A stretch of 64,000 nt of DNA from Pomphorhynchus laevis (taxonomy: Eukaryota; Acanthocephala; Palaeacanthocephala; Echinorhynchida; Pomphorhynchidae). The translations under genes were made by a program, and so were the position numbers. Below the pieces are notes generated by a model. The model had not been told where the DNA came from. It did no database searches and saw only the letters and a program-made list of their open reading frames with translations. Positions within the stretch are counted from its first letter, which is position 1. Each line of letters begins with the position of its first letter. Of the stretch, positions 11,470 to 22,208 are shown piece by piece. The stretch is from the NCBI GenBank assembly GCA_012934845.2, contig WNNJ02003058.1, positions 56,579 through 120,578 on the forward strand, written 5' to 3'.

Positions 11470-13538
11470 GAGAAATCTTGACCTCTCCCTTCTCCGCTCT
11501 GCCTTACTCAAATCGTATCTATCATTACCCACAATAACATATTCATCTCCTCACGATCTCGCCTTTCTTTTCGACTCTGAACTCACATCCACTCTCGATA
11601 TTCTCTTGCCCTTCAAGTCTCACCCACACCGTCGCTTGCACCGTGCCCCATGGTTTGACATCCAATGCCTACTCTCAAAGCGTCGACTCCGCCATGCTTT
11701 TCGAGTCTATCACCGCTCTCTCAGACGCGATTTCCGCTCGATCACTCCGTCTTTCCGTGATTCCTATCTTGCTCTTCGCCGGTCTCATCTCCACCTACTA
11801 CGTACCAAATGCAACTCCTTCTGGCAGCATAAAATCATCACTTCATTCAACTCTAAGACTCTCTGGCATACTTTTAACTCAATCCTGACTCGTTCCTCTA
11901 CGCCGTGCAACATCAATGCTAATGATTATTCGTCATTTCTCCAGACTAAAGTATCCACGCTGCTCTCTCACACCCCGGTCTCCATCCTATCCCACTCTGC
12001 CCAGTCTACTCTCATCCTTCCGTAACTCTTTCATCTTCTCCCTGTCTCACCTACAGAAGTATCATCTGTCCTCATGTCCTTGCTTAACAAAACCTCACCT
12101 GCCGATCCCCTGCCTACTCATATTAAAATCTATATGCTTATCGATATCCCCATTTCTCACAACCTTGTTTAACTCGTCCATCCGCAGTCGTATCTTCCCT
12201 TCACACTGGAAATCCGCAATCGTTCGTCCCCTCCTTAAGAAACAATCGCTCGACCCCTCCCTTCCTTCTAGCTATCGCCCCATTTCACTACTCCCTACTC
12301 TTTCAAAGCTCTTAGAACGCCTCATCTTAATACAAATCAACGCTTATCTCTACTCATCCAATCTGTACCCTCCTTTCCAATCCGCTTTCCGCTCTAATCA
12401 CTCGACAGAAATCGCATGCATAAAAGTGTACAACGACTTACTCATTTCTCGAGACAAGGCTCTATATAGTGTTCTCATCTCCCTCGACCTCTCCTCCGCA
12501 TTCGACATTGTCGACCACTCCGTCCTCCTTTCTCGCCTTCGTTATGATTACGGCTTTTCTTCCTCCTCCGTAGCATGGTTCGCCTCATATCTATCCGACC
12601 GTTCCTTTCGCGTCTGTTCTAATTCATCATCCTCCCATCCCATCCCTATTTTTTGCGGGGTTCCACAAGGTACACGATATCGGCATTTCTGCCTCCAACT
12701 GTCTTTCTTCTATCTACAAACGTCTCTCCAATCTCCATCTCGTTCTAAACGCCGAAAAGTCCAAAATAATGTGGATCCTTCCCCGTAAACCAAGCATATC
12801 TCCTCCCATTGTATCTTTTGCCTCATCGATCATCCCTATAGTCCACAATCTCACTTTCTTAGGCTTCCATTTCGATGATCACCTTTCCCTTAAACCCTTC
12901 GTCCGTGACAAGGTCCGCTCGTCTAACTTAATTCTTCGTGACATCCGCCGTATCCGCCCCCTTATCGACTTCCGTTCTTGTATGTCTCTTCTTTCATCGC
13001 TTCTTTTCCCTAAAATCGATTACTGCCTTAGCCTTTTCGCCAATTCTCCAAAATCCATCATCCTACCCCTACAACGAATAATCAACACCGCCGTTCGAGT
13101 GCTCTTTCGTCTCCGTCGCTTCGACCACACATCCACATATTTTGCCCAACTCTCCTGGCCCACCATCCACATCCGCATCAAACTCCGCCTTCTTCTCGTT
13201 ACTTTTCGTCTCATCGCTGTCGGCTCCCCATCGTTCATCAACCTTCCTTTCTTAGACGATACTCGCCCCACCTCGCTATCGCTTCGTTCCTGTCATACCC
13301 TCTTACTCCACGTTCCTAATTACTCCAACAACTACGGTCTCCGATCCTTCCTCGTCGCCGCCTCACTCGCCTGGAATCAACTCCCTCTCGACGTCCGCCG
13401 CGCTCCCTCCTTTATCACATTCAAACACCTCCTCCGTTCACACCTTCTCGACACCTGATTCACAGTCTTGTTTTGTTGTGGTCATGTAAGCGTGCGCTGG
13501 CACGCATTTGCCACCTTAAAATAAATCCTTTTTTTTAA
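11470..13538 (+). mobile_element. LINE B copy inserted in LINE A'
   Basis: This 5'-truncated LINE B begins in the linker after the endonuclease (WRNLD-, matching 5360) and ends with a hairpin and an AATAAATCCTTTTTTTT tail. The frames are 11606-12025 (linker), 11916-12788 (RT, SYRPISLLPTLSKLLERLI and SLDLSSAFDIVDHSVLL) and 12769-13458 (229-residue C-terminal region, unbroken). An internal deletion joins GVPQGT directly to the region after YADD, so the catalytic aspartates are missing. It is flanked by AAGACTCG duplications. The relatively open C-terminal frame suggests this copy is younger than the one at 3655-7565. Confidence 0.85.
13490..13505 (+). other. LINE B 3' terminal hairpin
   Basis: GCGTGC, loop GCTG and GCACGC form a perfect 6-bp stem 33 bases before the target-site duplication. 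It is the same element as at 7513-7528. Confidence 0.6.
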
Positions 13539-13546
13539 AAGACTCG
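13539..13546 (+). repeat. Target-site duplication, right copy (AAGACTCG)
   Basis: Second copy of the 8-bp duplication flanking the inserted LINE B; see 11462-11469. Confidence 0.8.
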
Positions 13547-14115
13547 TATGAACACAGACAGAATATGTTTGAAAGGCGAAGTGTTCTTTACGTATTAAAG
13601 AATTGCTTCAAATATTTGCCAATATAATGTTTTAAGCTACTGTACAACGCATTGGTTCATCTTCACATTGAGTACAGCATTCAATCATCATTTCCGTGCA
13701 ATAAAGAGGAAATTAATTCACTTGATAATATATTAAGGCGAGGGTCTCGATTATGTAAAGGAGTTGCACAGTTTCCTTATGCGGCGAGACTAAGAATGCT
13801 AGGCATATGTTCTATCCGGTCACGTTTAATGTATTTTGATTTGGTAGCGTTGTATAAGATCGTTAAAGGTTATGACGGATACCAATAGAGTGTGTAAGTT
13901 TGAATCATCGTGCCTGTTATCAATGACATAGTTTTCATCTTAAAACTATATCATGGAAGGTGTCCTCGAATATATCGTCTTTCGCATCGAGCTGTTAGCG
14001 TGTGTAACATGTTACCGGACTTTTTAATATCTATCCATGACATTGATATTTTCAAACGAAAATTATTAGAATGGATACGACATCCTGATCAGCAAACTAT
14101 CCGAATGGCATAACC
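13547..14115 (+). pseudogene. LINE A' C-terminal region after the insertion
   Basis: The coding sense resumes with NTDRICLKGE and KNCFKYLP. The frame 13652-13888 follows with EYSIQSSFPCNKEEINSLDNILRRGSRLCKGVAQFPYAARLRMLGI. The frame 13910-14113 has PRIYRLSHRAVSVCNMLPDFLISIHDIDIFKRKLLEWI, matching RLSRRGINMWNSLPEEVVAAPS in the LINE A copies at 24357 and 28652. This is the part of ORF2 after the RT, likely involved in RNA binding by family analogy. A stop and a frame change separate the two frames. Confidence 0.7.
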
Positions 14116-14239
14116 GTCAGATCGACGATAATTTCAACGATTTAACCTCGTTATTTTTTTCTCTTTTTTTGTTTTTTTTTGTTTGTCTGTATTTTTATGT
14201 GAGCAGGCTAAACAGCCTACGGCCTTTGTCTTGTGAATT

Positions 14240-14440
14240 AATAATAATTTATTTATAAATAATTAATAATTTTTATAATATTTTATATAATTTATATCAC
14301 CTTAAAATTTAAAATTGAAATTTAAAATAAAAGTCGATTGTTATATATCAAATAATAAATAGCAGAATAAGGATTAGAGATCATCAAGAGGAATTGTTAT
14401 GGTATCAGGTTTCAACTTCTATTCCTTCACCTAAAAGGAA
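14240..14440. other. AT-rich spacer with an inverted P1 3'-end piece
   Basis: This stretch is mostly A and T. The part at about 14350-14420 reads in reverse as the recurrent P1 3' region (CAATTCCTCTTGATGATCTC in reverse, followed by CTAATCCTTATTCTG). No gene is visible. Confidence 0.5.
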
Positions 14441-14890
14441 AGATTCGAAATGCATAATGCATTTTGAAAATAAGTATAATACATTTGATGCATTTGGAAG
14501 CGAGTTTGGTTCTGGCAATTCGCTTTATCCTTTATCCTAGTAGGCTCCATGCGCTGAGTATCAGATTCATTGAATTTAATCTTCTATTTGAAGATATAAC
14601 ACTAGTGTATATGTCACTGCGTGTGCCTAACCATCCATTGAAACAGCTCTTCCGACTTTGTTGCTCCTGAATGTTACTTGGACACGAGCTGTGTATAAAG
14701 TATCGGTCAAAGCTTTGACCGAATTGTACGACTTCGGTTGATAGCGTCTGTAAACGATGGAATGGTTATCGCCTTAGATACTCAACAGTTTTACCGTTGC
14801 GCAATTCAAGAAACGCATCAAACATGCTTGAACTCTTGGATTCTTGATGATTTTTTCATTTCATTTTTTTTTTATTTTTTTATTTTTTTT
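14440..14890 (+). mobile_element. LINE A'' 3' fragment
   Basis: It parallels 2440-2730: the blocks LRVPNHPLKQLFRLCCS, then ACACGAGCTGTGT and GCGTCTGTAAACGATGGAATGG, which encode the last part of ORF2 in LINE A''. It is truncated, has stops, and ends in T-rich sequence where LINE B sequence begins. Confidence 0.55.
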
Positions 14891-14892
14891 AT

Positions 14893-15435
14893 ATTCATCG
14901 CTTCTATTTCCTAAAATCGTTTACTGCCTCAGCCGTTTCGCAAATTCTCCAAAATCCATCATCCTACCACTACAACGAATAATCAACTCCGCCGTTTGAG
15001 TGCTCTTTAGTCTCCGTCGCTTCGACCACACATCCACATATATTGACCAACTCTCCTGCGCCACCATCCACATCCGCATCAAACTCCGCCTTCTCGTAAC
15101 TTTTCGTCTCATCGCTGTCGGCTCCCCATCGTTCATCAACCTTCCTTTCTTAGACGACACTCGCCCCACCTCTCTATCTCTGCGTCCCCGTAATTCCCTC
15201 TTACCCTACGTTCGAAATTACTTTAACAACTACGGTCTCCGATCCTTTCTCGTCGCCGCCTCACTCGCCTGGAATCAACTCCCTCTCGACGTCCGCCGCG
15301 CCCCCTCCTTTATCACATTCAAACACCTCCTCCGTTCACACCTTCTCGACACATGATTTACAGTTTTGTTTTGTGTTCATGTAAGCGTGCGCTGACACGC
15401 ATTTGCCACGTTAAAATAAATCTTTTTTTATTATT
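14893..15435 (+). mobile_element. LINE B C-terminal fragment with tail
   Basis: This is a 5'-truncated copy. The frame 15000-15356 holds the C-terminal region and ends with GLRSFLVAASLAWNQLPLDVRRAPSFITFKHLLRSHLLDT. The 3' hairpin is at 15385-15400 (GCGTGC-GCTG-ACACGC, one mismatch), followed by AATAAATCTTTTTTT. A second partial copy of the same 3' end begins at about 15443. Confidence 0.7.
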
Positions 15436-15442
15436 TATTTAT

Positions 15443-16193
15443 TGTTGTGGTGATGTAAGCGTGCGCCGGCACGCATTTTCTACCAAAAAATTAATCTTTT
15501 GTTTATATTTTTCACTTTGATGTAAAGCCTCTCTACGAGTTTCGGCTTCTTTGGAAGTCGATAAATAATAATTGGTTATGACTGTTCATCCTTGATATCA
15601 GTATAAATTTGGGAATATGTTCATATCTAGCTGTATAAATGTACATTTGGATATGCTCATATCCAGATGTATAATCAGAGAGTATTCTATTTATCCACTG
15701 TTCAATGTCTATTTCAACTTCCGTACAATTACACGAAGTCGTATTAAATGTCAATTATTTTATATTATTTTCGTAGAGACTGTTCGTTTCAAATTTGAAC
15801 GTCGATTAATTGTCGCCGTGTTAAATCCGAATATTATTACTAGCAATACTCGTCATTTCTCCTGACCAAAGTATCCACATTGCTCTCTAACACCCCGGTC
15901 TCTATCCTATCCCACTATGCCCCGCCTAGCCCCATCCTCACAAAACTCTTTAATCTTCTTCCTGTCTAACCTACCGAAGTATCATATGGCCTCATGTCCT
16001 TGCCCAACAAAACCTCACCTGCCGATCCCCTGCCTACTCACATACTTAAATCCATATGCTCTTCGATATCCTACTTTCTCACAGCCTTGTTTAACTCGTC
16101 CATCCGCAGTTGTATTTTCCATTCACACTGGAAATTCGCAATCGTTTGTCCCCTCCTTAAGAAACGATCGCTCGACGCTCCCTTCCTTCTAGC
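15443..16193 (+). repeat. Mosaic duplicated segment, copy 1
   Basis: It is nearly identical to 58603-59352, with about a dozen substitutions and one single-base length difference by eye. The segment is itself a mosaic: a LINE B 3' end with hairpin (15456-15474), a piece resembling the LINE A'' 3' end (about 15530-15575, with GGAAGTCGATAAATAATAA), about 270 bases of otherwise unrecognised sequence, and an internal LINE B piece starting near 15845. Sharing of all junctions shows the mosaic existed before it was copied. Confidence 0.75.
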
Positions 16194-17497
16194 CTCATCC
16201 AATATGTACTCTCCTTTCCAATCCGCCTTCCGCTCTAATCACTCCACAGAAATTGCCTGCTTAAAAGTTTACAACGACTTACTCATTTTTCGAGACAAGG
16301 CTCTATATAGTGTTCTCATCTCCCTCGACCTTTCCTCCGCATTCGAGATTGTCGACCACTCCGTCCTTCTTTCTCGCCTTCGTTATGATTACGGCTTTTC
16401 TTCCTCCTCCGTAGCATGATTTGCCTCATATCTATCCGACCGTTCCATTCGCGTATGTTCTAATTTATCATCCTTCCATCTCCCATCCCTATTATTTGCG
16501 GGGTCCCGCAAGGTTCAGTCCTAGATCCCCCGCTTTTCTCTCTTCTGCTTGGCGATCTTTCTCCGTTTATCAAACCTTACTTTTTTAACATCACGCAATA
16601 CGCCGATGACGTACTTATCTATGCTCATGCACTGCAGATCGCATACACGATATCGGCATTTTTGCCTCCTACTGTCTTTCTTCTATCTACAAACGTCTAT
16701 CCAATCTCCATCTCGTTCTAAACCCCAACAAGTCTAACATGATGTGAATCCTCCCCCGTGAACCAAACACATCTCCTCCCACTGTATCTTTTGCCTCATC
16801 GATCATCCCCATAGTCCACAATCTCACTTTCTTATGCTTCTATTTCGATGATCACCTTTCCCTTAAACCTTTTGTCCGCTCGTCTAACTTAATTCTCCTT
16901 GATATCCGCCGTATCCGCCCCCCTTATCGACTTCTGTTCATGTATGGATCTTCGTTCATCGTTTCTTTTCCCTAAAATCGATTACTACCTTAACCTTTTC
17001 GCCAATTCTCCAAAATCCATCATCCTACCCCTACAACGAATAATCAACACCGCCGTCAGTGTGCTCGGTCGTCTCCGTCGCTTCGACCACACATCCACAT
17101 ATTTTGCCCAACTCTCCCGGCCCACCATCCACATCCGCATCAAACTTCGCCTTCTTCTATTAAGTTTTCGTCTCATCGATTCGGTTCCACATCGTTCATC
17201 AACCTTCCTTTCTTAGACGACACTCGCCCTACCTCGCTATCGCTGCGTTCCCGTCATTCTCTCTTACTACACGTTCCCAATTACTCCAACAACTATGGTC
17301 TCCGATCCTTTCTCTTCGCTGCACCACTCGCCTGGAATCAACTCCCTCTCGACGTCCGCCGCGCTCCATCATTTACCGCATTCAAACACCTTTTCCGTTC
17401 ACACCTTCTCGACACATGATTTACATTTTTGTTTTGTTGTGTTCATGTAAGCTTGCGCTGGCACGCATTTGCCACGTTTAAATATATCTTTTTTTAA
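15845..17497 (+). mobile_element. LINE B copy, 5'-truncated and degenerate
   Basis: The frame 15994-16419 carries VCPLLKKRSLDAPF, then jumps by a deletion of roughly 80-160 bases to SSNMYSPFQSAFRSNHSTEIACLKVYNDLLIFRDKALYSVLISLDLSSAFEIVDHSVLL. YADDVLIYAHAL is readable near 16598. The C-terminal region runs from about 16750 to 17417 with several breaks. The 3' hairpin has one mismatch (GCTTGC/GCACGC), and the tail runs to about 17497. Confidence 0.75.
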
Positions 17498-17572
17498 TAC
17501 AGAATATAACATGTTTTAAAAAATAGCATGTTTTATAAAACATGTTCAAATAACATGTTTTAAAATTCTGTA
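17498..17572. repeat. Small foldback sequence
   Basis: The stretch begins TACAGAAT and ends ATTCTGTA. Inside, AACATGTTTTA units occur in both orientations, including ACATGTTTTATAAAACATGT. It lies directly after the LINE B tail and could be a tiny MITE-like foldback or a local expansion. Confidence 0.4.
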
Positions 17573-17820
17573 ATACATTATGGCATGCATTTTGCACTTG
17601 CTGATATGTTTCCTATATTTCTTATTCGGGTACAACCCATATTATTTATTAGTCAATAGATAAAAATTAATTTTTATTTTAAATTTCGATTTTAAAATTT
17701 TAATTTAATTTAAATGATATTATTTATATTACTTATTCAAATACATGTAAATGACAACATGGCTATATAGGCAAAATCCAAAACAACAAACAGCAAAAAA
17801 GCAAATAGTTAATATACGGA
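17573..17820. other. AT-rich spacer with P1 tail
   Basis: Contains the recurrent TTATTTATTAGTCAATAGATA and the AT-rich run typical of the P1 3' end, at about 17640-17720 on the plus strand. No gene is visible. Confidence 0.4.
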
Positions 17821-17906
17821 TTGTAGCTAAATAGGATAATTCAGCCGAGCTTCTGAATGGCGGCATTCTTCACGTATCTATTTGCAACATCGTGATTTAA
17901 ACGTGC

Positions 17907-18455
17907 TCAAATGGGAGCAGCAACGACTTCCTCTGGCAGCAAATTCAACATCTTAATTTCTCTTCTCGACAGTCTAAATATCTTTGATAATCTACCAAGT
18001 CGAGATTTATATAAGACTCTACTATGACCCCGCAACCTACCTATCTGACTAGTGATTACATCGGTGGGATAACCCACCGCACTATTCGACATATGACATA
18101 GGCAAAGTATTTCCAAAGCTATGAACCTCTCAATTACCGACATTCCAATACGGCCAAGACATACATGATAATTACTACCACCCAAGCCAAGACAGAGTCT
18201 CGAACCCCGCCTAAGAATAGACTCCATGCCTAATAGTTCTCGCTTAGTGACAGAATAACCAGCATGAATGCAGCATTCTAAGTGTGGCCCGACGAGGGAA
18301 GTGAATAACCTCTTGAACATTTGATAGTTAAACCTGATGAATGTGCTTTTTATACAATATAATGTCAGAGTAGCTTTACCTAAAGTGAAATCGGTGTTTA
18401 ACTTTGTTTTCAAGGATCGATTGACAATAATGCCTGAATCTTTATGTTGAGACAC
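17907..18455 (-). pseudogene. LINE A ORF2 C-terminal region
   Basis: This 182-residue frame reads DSGIIVNRSLKTKLNTDFTLGKATLTLYCIKSTFIRFNYQMFKRLFTSLVGPHLECC and continues to RRGSRLCLGLGG and VVAAPI. It shows the unbroken sequence (KTKLNTDF) that in the plus-strand LINE A copy is split by an insertion at 23622. That makes it the reference for the empty site. Confidence 0.7.
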
Positions 18456-19486
18456 TTACTTACAATGTCTTCAATATAGTACCTAAGAGTTTCAGACAGG
18501 CAACGTAATTGCATAAGGACACATTTTTCAATATTTAACCGTAATCCATTAGATTCGCCTCAGTTGTACGCACACCACCTACACAAACTCTGAAAGATCT
18601 ATTCAATAGAAATTGCCTGACCTACTTACAAAGATATGAATGGAGTCCGCAGTGATACAGTAATGAGACTATGACCTTATGTGGAAGTCAAGGAAGACAG
18701 TATGAACATGAAACCCAGCACTCAGAACATCTGTCCATTTTTCACAAGCAGTTAGTAGATTAGTTAAGCATGAACCTTAAATCCTGTAACCATGTTGAGA
18801 ATGCCCAATATATGATTACAGTTCAGATGGTCCCTGATTCTACTAGCAATGAGTCTTTCTAAGAGTTTGCAGAATACACTAGTCAAACTTATGGGCCGAA
18901 TGTCCCCACAAAAGCTAGCATGATGCTTTTTGGTAATGGGTACCACAATTGCACATTTCCAACTGCCAGGAACCCAAGATGTTTTAAGATGTGTCCAAAC
19001 TATATCTGAAAAACATAGTTAAACCATTACACAGTACGTTCGCTAGGGTTTTGACTATGAAGGGGATAATATTGTCCGGTTTCGGAGTTACAAACGGATC
19101 GACCTTCATAACCTCATTCAACATTTCATCAACTCTGAGTGGACGAACACAACACCGATGTGCAATCGGAACATACTTCCAATTAAAGTCACGCTGTTTG
19201 TCAATAATCGAAGCTTGCACGAGAAGTTATCAGCTAAATGTTAAGCGATGAGAGACAGTTTGGTTAAAGTCTCAGCTAGCATTCGAATTAAGCTAATTGT
19301 GGCGACAAGGGTTCTGTTGTTTCTTACATAAGACCAAAACCTCCTAGGGTTCAAAGATGCATTCCAAGCGATACCTTCTTTGTATGAATATAATTTCTGA
19401 AATTTTAATTTATTTCACAAGTTCCGAGCGTTGATGTAGGCACGTTTGGAAGCTGGAGAACGCCTAATTTGCGCCACAATTTGTAA

Positions 19487-20185
19487 AAAATAGATTTATT
19501 TTTACGTGGCAAATGAGTGCTGACGCACGCTTACATGACCACGAACAAAAAAATCTAAATGTGTCGAAAAGTTGGTTACGGAGGCGGCATTTGAATGTAA
19601 TAAAGGAGGGAGCGCGGCAGACGTCGAGAGTGAGCTGATTCCAGGCGAGGGGAAGGACGTCGAGAAAATATCGGAGACTGTAGTTGTTAGAGTAATTGGG
19701 AACGCGGAGTAAGAGGGAATGACGAGAACGTAGCAATAGAGGGAGACGTAGGAGCACTTAAACGCGAAGTTCATGATGCGTTGTATATGTAGGTTGATTG
19801 ATTTTGGATAATTGGCGAAAAGGCTGAGGCAGTAATCAATTTTAGGGAAGAGAAGCGATGAAAGAAGAGACATACAAGAACGGAAGTCGATAAGGGGGCG
19901 GATACGACTGATGTTACGGAGAATTAAGTTAGACGGCAAACCTTGTCGCGGAATAAGGGTTTAATGTATAGGTGATCACCGAAATGGAATCCTATGAAGG
20001 TGAGATTGTGGACTATGGGGATGATTGAGGAAATAAAAGATACAAGGAAGGAGATATGTTAGGTTGACGGTGGTGGATCCACATTATTTTGACTTGTCTG
20101 TGTTTAGAACGAAATGATGATAGGAAATACGTTAGTAGATAGAAGAATGACAGTGCGGGGCCAAGTAGGTCCCGCACTATTGTTG
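19487..20185 (-). mobile_element. LINE B fragment inserted in LINE A
   Basis: The minus strand carries the LINE B region from just before the YADD region to the 3' tail. The frame 20204-20013 covers the area near YADD, 19939-19502 the IDFRSCMSLLSSLLFPKIDYCLSLFAN region, and 19757-19464 the WNQLTLDVCRAPSFITFK end. The LINE A flanks rejoin as ACAATTTGT and TGTTGCGGGA (compare 22313-22325 in the other strand), so the insertion point is clear to within a few bases. An altered 3' hairpin is present near 19517-19530. Confidence 0.7.
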
Positions 20186-20449
20186 CGGGACCAGTGAGCA
20201 TCAAGAAGCTCTATGTCGAACCAAACAGAATGATCATGCTTGAAATTACATGCACGTGCCGGAGCAAAGATATCTGAAATACACTTCAATTCCTTAAGAA
20301 GGTCAAATACTTATGGAACATTCGAACCGAAGTACGTTTTTGTCGTTTGCAACAAGTTGACTAGCATCAACACCTACGCAACAACGTTTTTTAAAATAGT
20401 TTTTGATATGCCTGTTGAATACTGACTGTCGCATTGAGAGTGCACAGTG

Positions 20450-21250
20450 ATCACTATTGCTGATTGGTGCGTTATAGCGAACACTTGAGATGTCTCCTCA
20501 ACACTTAGTAGAGACCAAATCGAGTAGAGAAGGCGTCCCTGACACAAATAGGCTTTTTAATATATTGAACCAGTAGCATTTCGAGTAGCAGAAAGTATCT
20601 CAATATTTCCTAATTCCGTGATGTGATCGTGAGAAGCTAGCTTCCCAGAATATGTGAAGTATTTTGAAGTCACCGAAAAGCAGAATCAGGGGATATGAAG
20701 ATAAACTCAGCGTATGCAGTTTAAGGGGATCAATTATTTCTGTGCACAAGACAGAAAGTAATAAAAGACACAGAATCGAGATCGCTGACTATTTCCAAGT
20801 GTATAAGCAATACATTTAAATAACAATCCGATCTCCCGAAAATCAGAAATGTTCGATACCAAAGACTATTTCGCACGCATACGGCTACCCCACCTTTAAC
20901 ATTTACCACACAAGCGATCCTACCGTATTAGAAAATAGTAGAATGTGAAATATTTTTCTAATATTTTCTAAAATATTAGAAAATTGTGTGGAATAGCCAC
21001 ACAATCATTCGAAATGTTGGCATGTGGCTATGTTTCGGTCGTATGAAATACTTCAAAAGTTTCGATGCTACTAGGAATTTAATTTCAGAGAACTGATCCA
21101 GTAGACTGCGAAGATTTGAATGACCGACTACAATGTTCGTATAATAGCAAAGTGTGACACGTTCGGTAACCCTTGCGAAGTCAATTATTTACCTGCACAC
21201 GAACCAACACTACTATAAAAGTCTGACTCTACAGAAGTAAGGGTTTCCAC
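20450..21250 (-). pseudogene. LINE A endonuclease-region remnant with a palindromic insert
   Basis: Minus-strand reading near 20910-20850 gives NVKGGVAVCVRNSLWYRTFLIFGRSD, the GG-V-Y strand of an APE endonuclease. No long frame remains. Within it, 20954-20983 and 20984-21004 are two adjacent perfect short inverted repeats that do not fit the coding region. Confidence 0.5.
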
Positions 21251-21499
21251 CGGACAAACGCAAGCCACTTGACTACCCTAAAATTTTGAACACAGGTGGC
21301 TTTCCCCACTTCCCAGCTGTTTGTGCAGCTCATCGAAAACCTCGTGTCTTCTCAAACGATCTGCAGAAGATAAATCACGGAGTATACGAAATATTTCAAA
21401 AAATATCCATACGCTACATAAGTGGTTGGACACAAATCGATCATTAAGAGGCAAGGGCTCAGAAAGTTGGATCACAAGAAATAAAATAAATAATAAAAA

Positions 21500-22205
21500 T
21501 ATAAAATAAATAACATTAAATTATTATTTATTTATATATAAATTTATTTATAAATAATATAAACAGCATAAAGAGAAAGTTTTACAAATTTGCAAAACAT
21601 AAGTTGGTATCTTTATGTAAAATCCTGTACTATTATAAAATATGTATCTATTAAATTATTTAAATAATTTTGAAGGCAAATATCGTTACAAATTGTTGCA
21701 ATTCTTAAAATTTCATTATTTAATGTATTATATTTTATATTATATAATATTTATATGGTTTTATGTGTCGGATTTAATCTTATTCTTATAGTTTGTTGTA
21801 TCTTCGTCCAAGTTAAATTGCCTCGAGAACATCTCAGCAAGGTCGTCTTCAATGACGCTATCAACATATTAGCCAATTGTTTTACTAGCGTTCCTACTAC
21901 TATTCATATATAGAAAGAGAGCTTTGGGATCATGTCTACAACTATGAGCTAGACCATTTTCAAATAAATAGCGCTTATGTCGTTTTAAAGAATTGAAGAA
22001 ATTTCTCGCCTGCTTATAGACACCATATTCACAAAACCCATCCTTAAAGTATTTAAGGGTGGGTGTCAATATATTTCACTATTTTTTGTTTGATGATATT
22101 TTTATAGTAATCGAGTTTAAAATTTTCATAAAATTGTTTAAATGATTTTGAAGAAAGCCAATATCATTACATATTGTTGCAATTCTTAAAATTTCATTAT
22201 TTAAT
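21500..22205 (-). mobile_element. P1 3' coding pieces and a LINE linker piece in AT-rich DNA
   Basis: The stretches at about 21640-21740 and 22085-22200 read in reverse as the C-terminal part of P1 (LRIATICNDIGFLQNHLNNF). Between them, 22069-21840 encodes FKDGFCEYGVYKQARNFFNSLKRHKRYLFENGLAHSCRHDPKALFLYMNSS, the pre-RT linker of a LINE. The rest is AT-rich with no gene. Boundaries are approximate. Confidence 0.5.
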
Positions 22206-22208
22206 GAA

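Larger units (their letters stand above)
8830..14235 (+). mobile_element. LINE A' copy, split by a LINE B insertion
   Basis: Parts in order: ORF1 end (8830-9160), APE-type endonuclease (9214-9975), linker (9990-10680), RT (10690-11450), then after an interruption at 11470-13538 the C-terminal region (13547-14115) and a 3' end with a small hairpin (GGCTAAACAGCC at about 14206-14217) and an AAT/ATT-rich tail. The C-terminal half resumes in the coding sense exactly where the first half stops, with the 8-bp sequence AAGACTCG on both sides of the inserted LINE B. In-frame stops and frame changes show it is not functional as a whole. Confidence 0.8.
17832..21480 (-). mobile_element. LINE A copy (minus), split by a LINE B insertion
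   Basis: Read on the minus strand, from high to low coordinates: ORF1 end (21475-21278, EIFRILRDLSSADRLRRHEVFDEL), endonuclease region (about 21250-20310, with GGVAVCVRNSLWYRT near 20900), pre-RT (20300-20186), LINE B interruption (about 20185-19487), then pre-RT and RT (19480-18480) and C-terminus (18455-17907). RT pieces include MVPITKKHHASFCGDIRPISLTSVFCKLLERLIASRIRDHL. The C-terminal frame carries RRGSRLCLGLGG and RLSRREIKMLNLLPEEVVAAP. It has many breaks and is a dead copy. It is the same family as the plus-strand copy at 22209-24939. Confidence 0.75.

Noticed and set aside
13020-13271. Minus-strand Arg-rich frames at 13271-13020, 15169-14921 and 17176-16985
   Set aside because: They are antisense shadows of the LINE B C-terminal region, which is why they recur with similar sequence.
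15533-15865. Conserved short frames at 15533-15865 and 58692-59024 as a duplicated small gene
   Set aside because: They lie in the duplicated mosaic; identity follows from the DNA duplication, and no coding signature such as synonymous bias can be argued from two copies.
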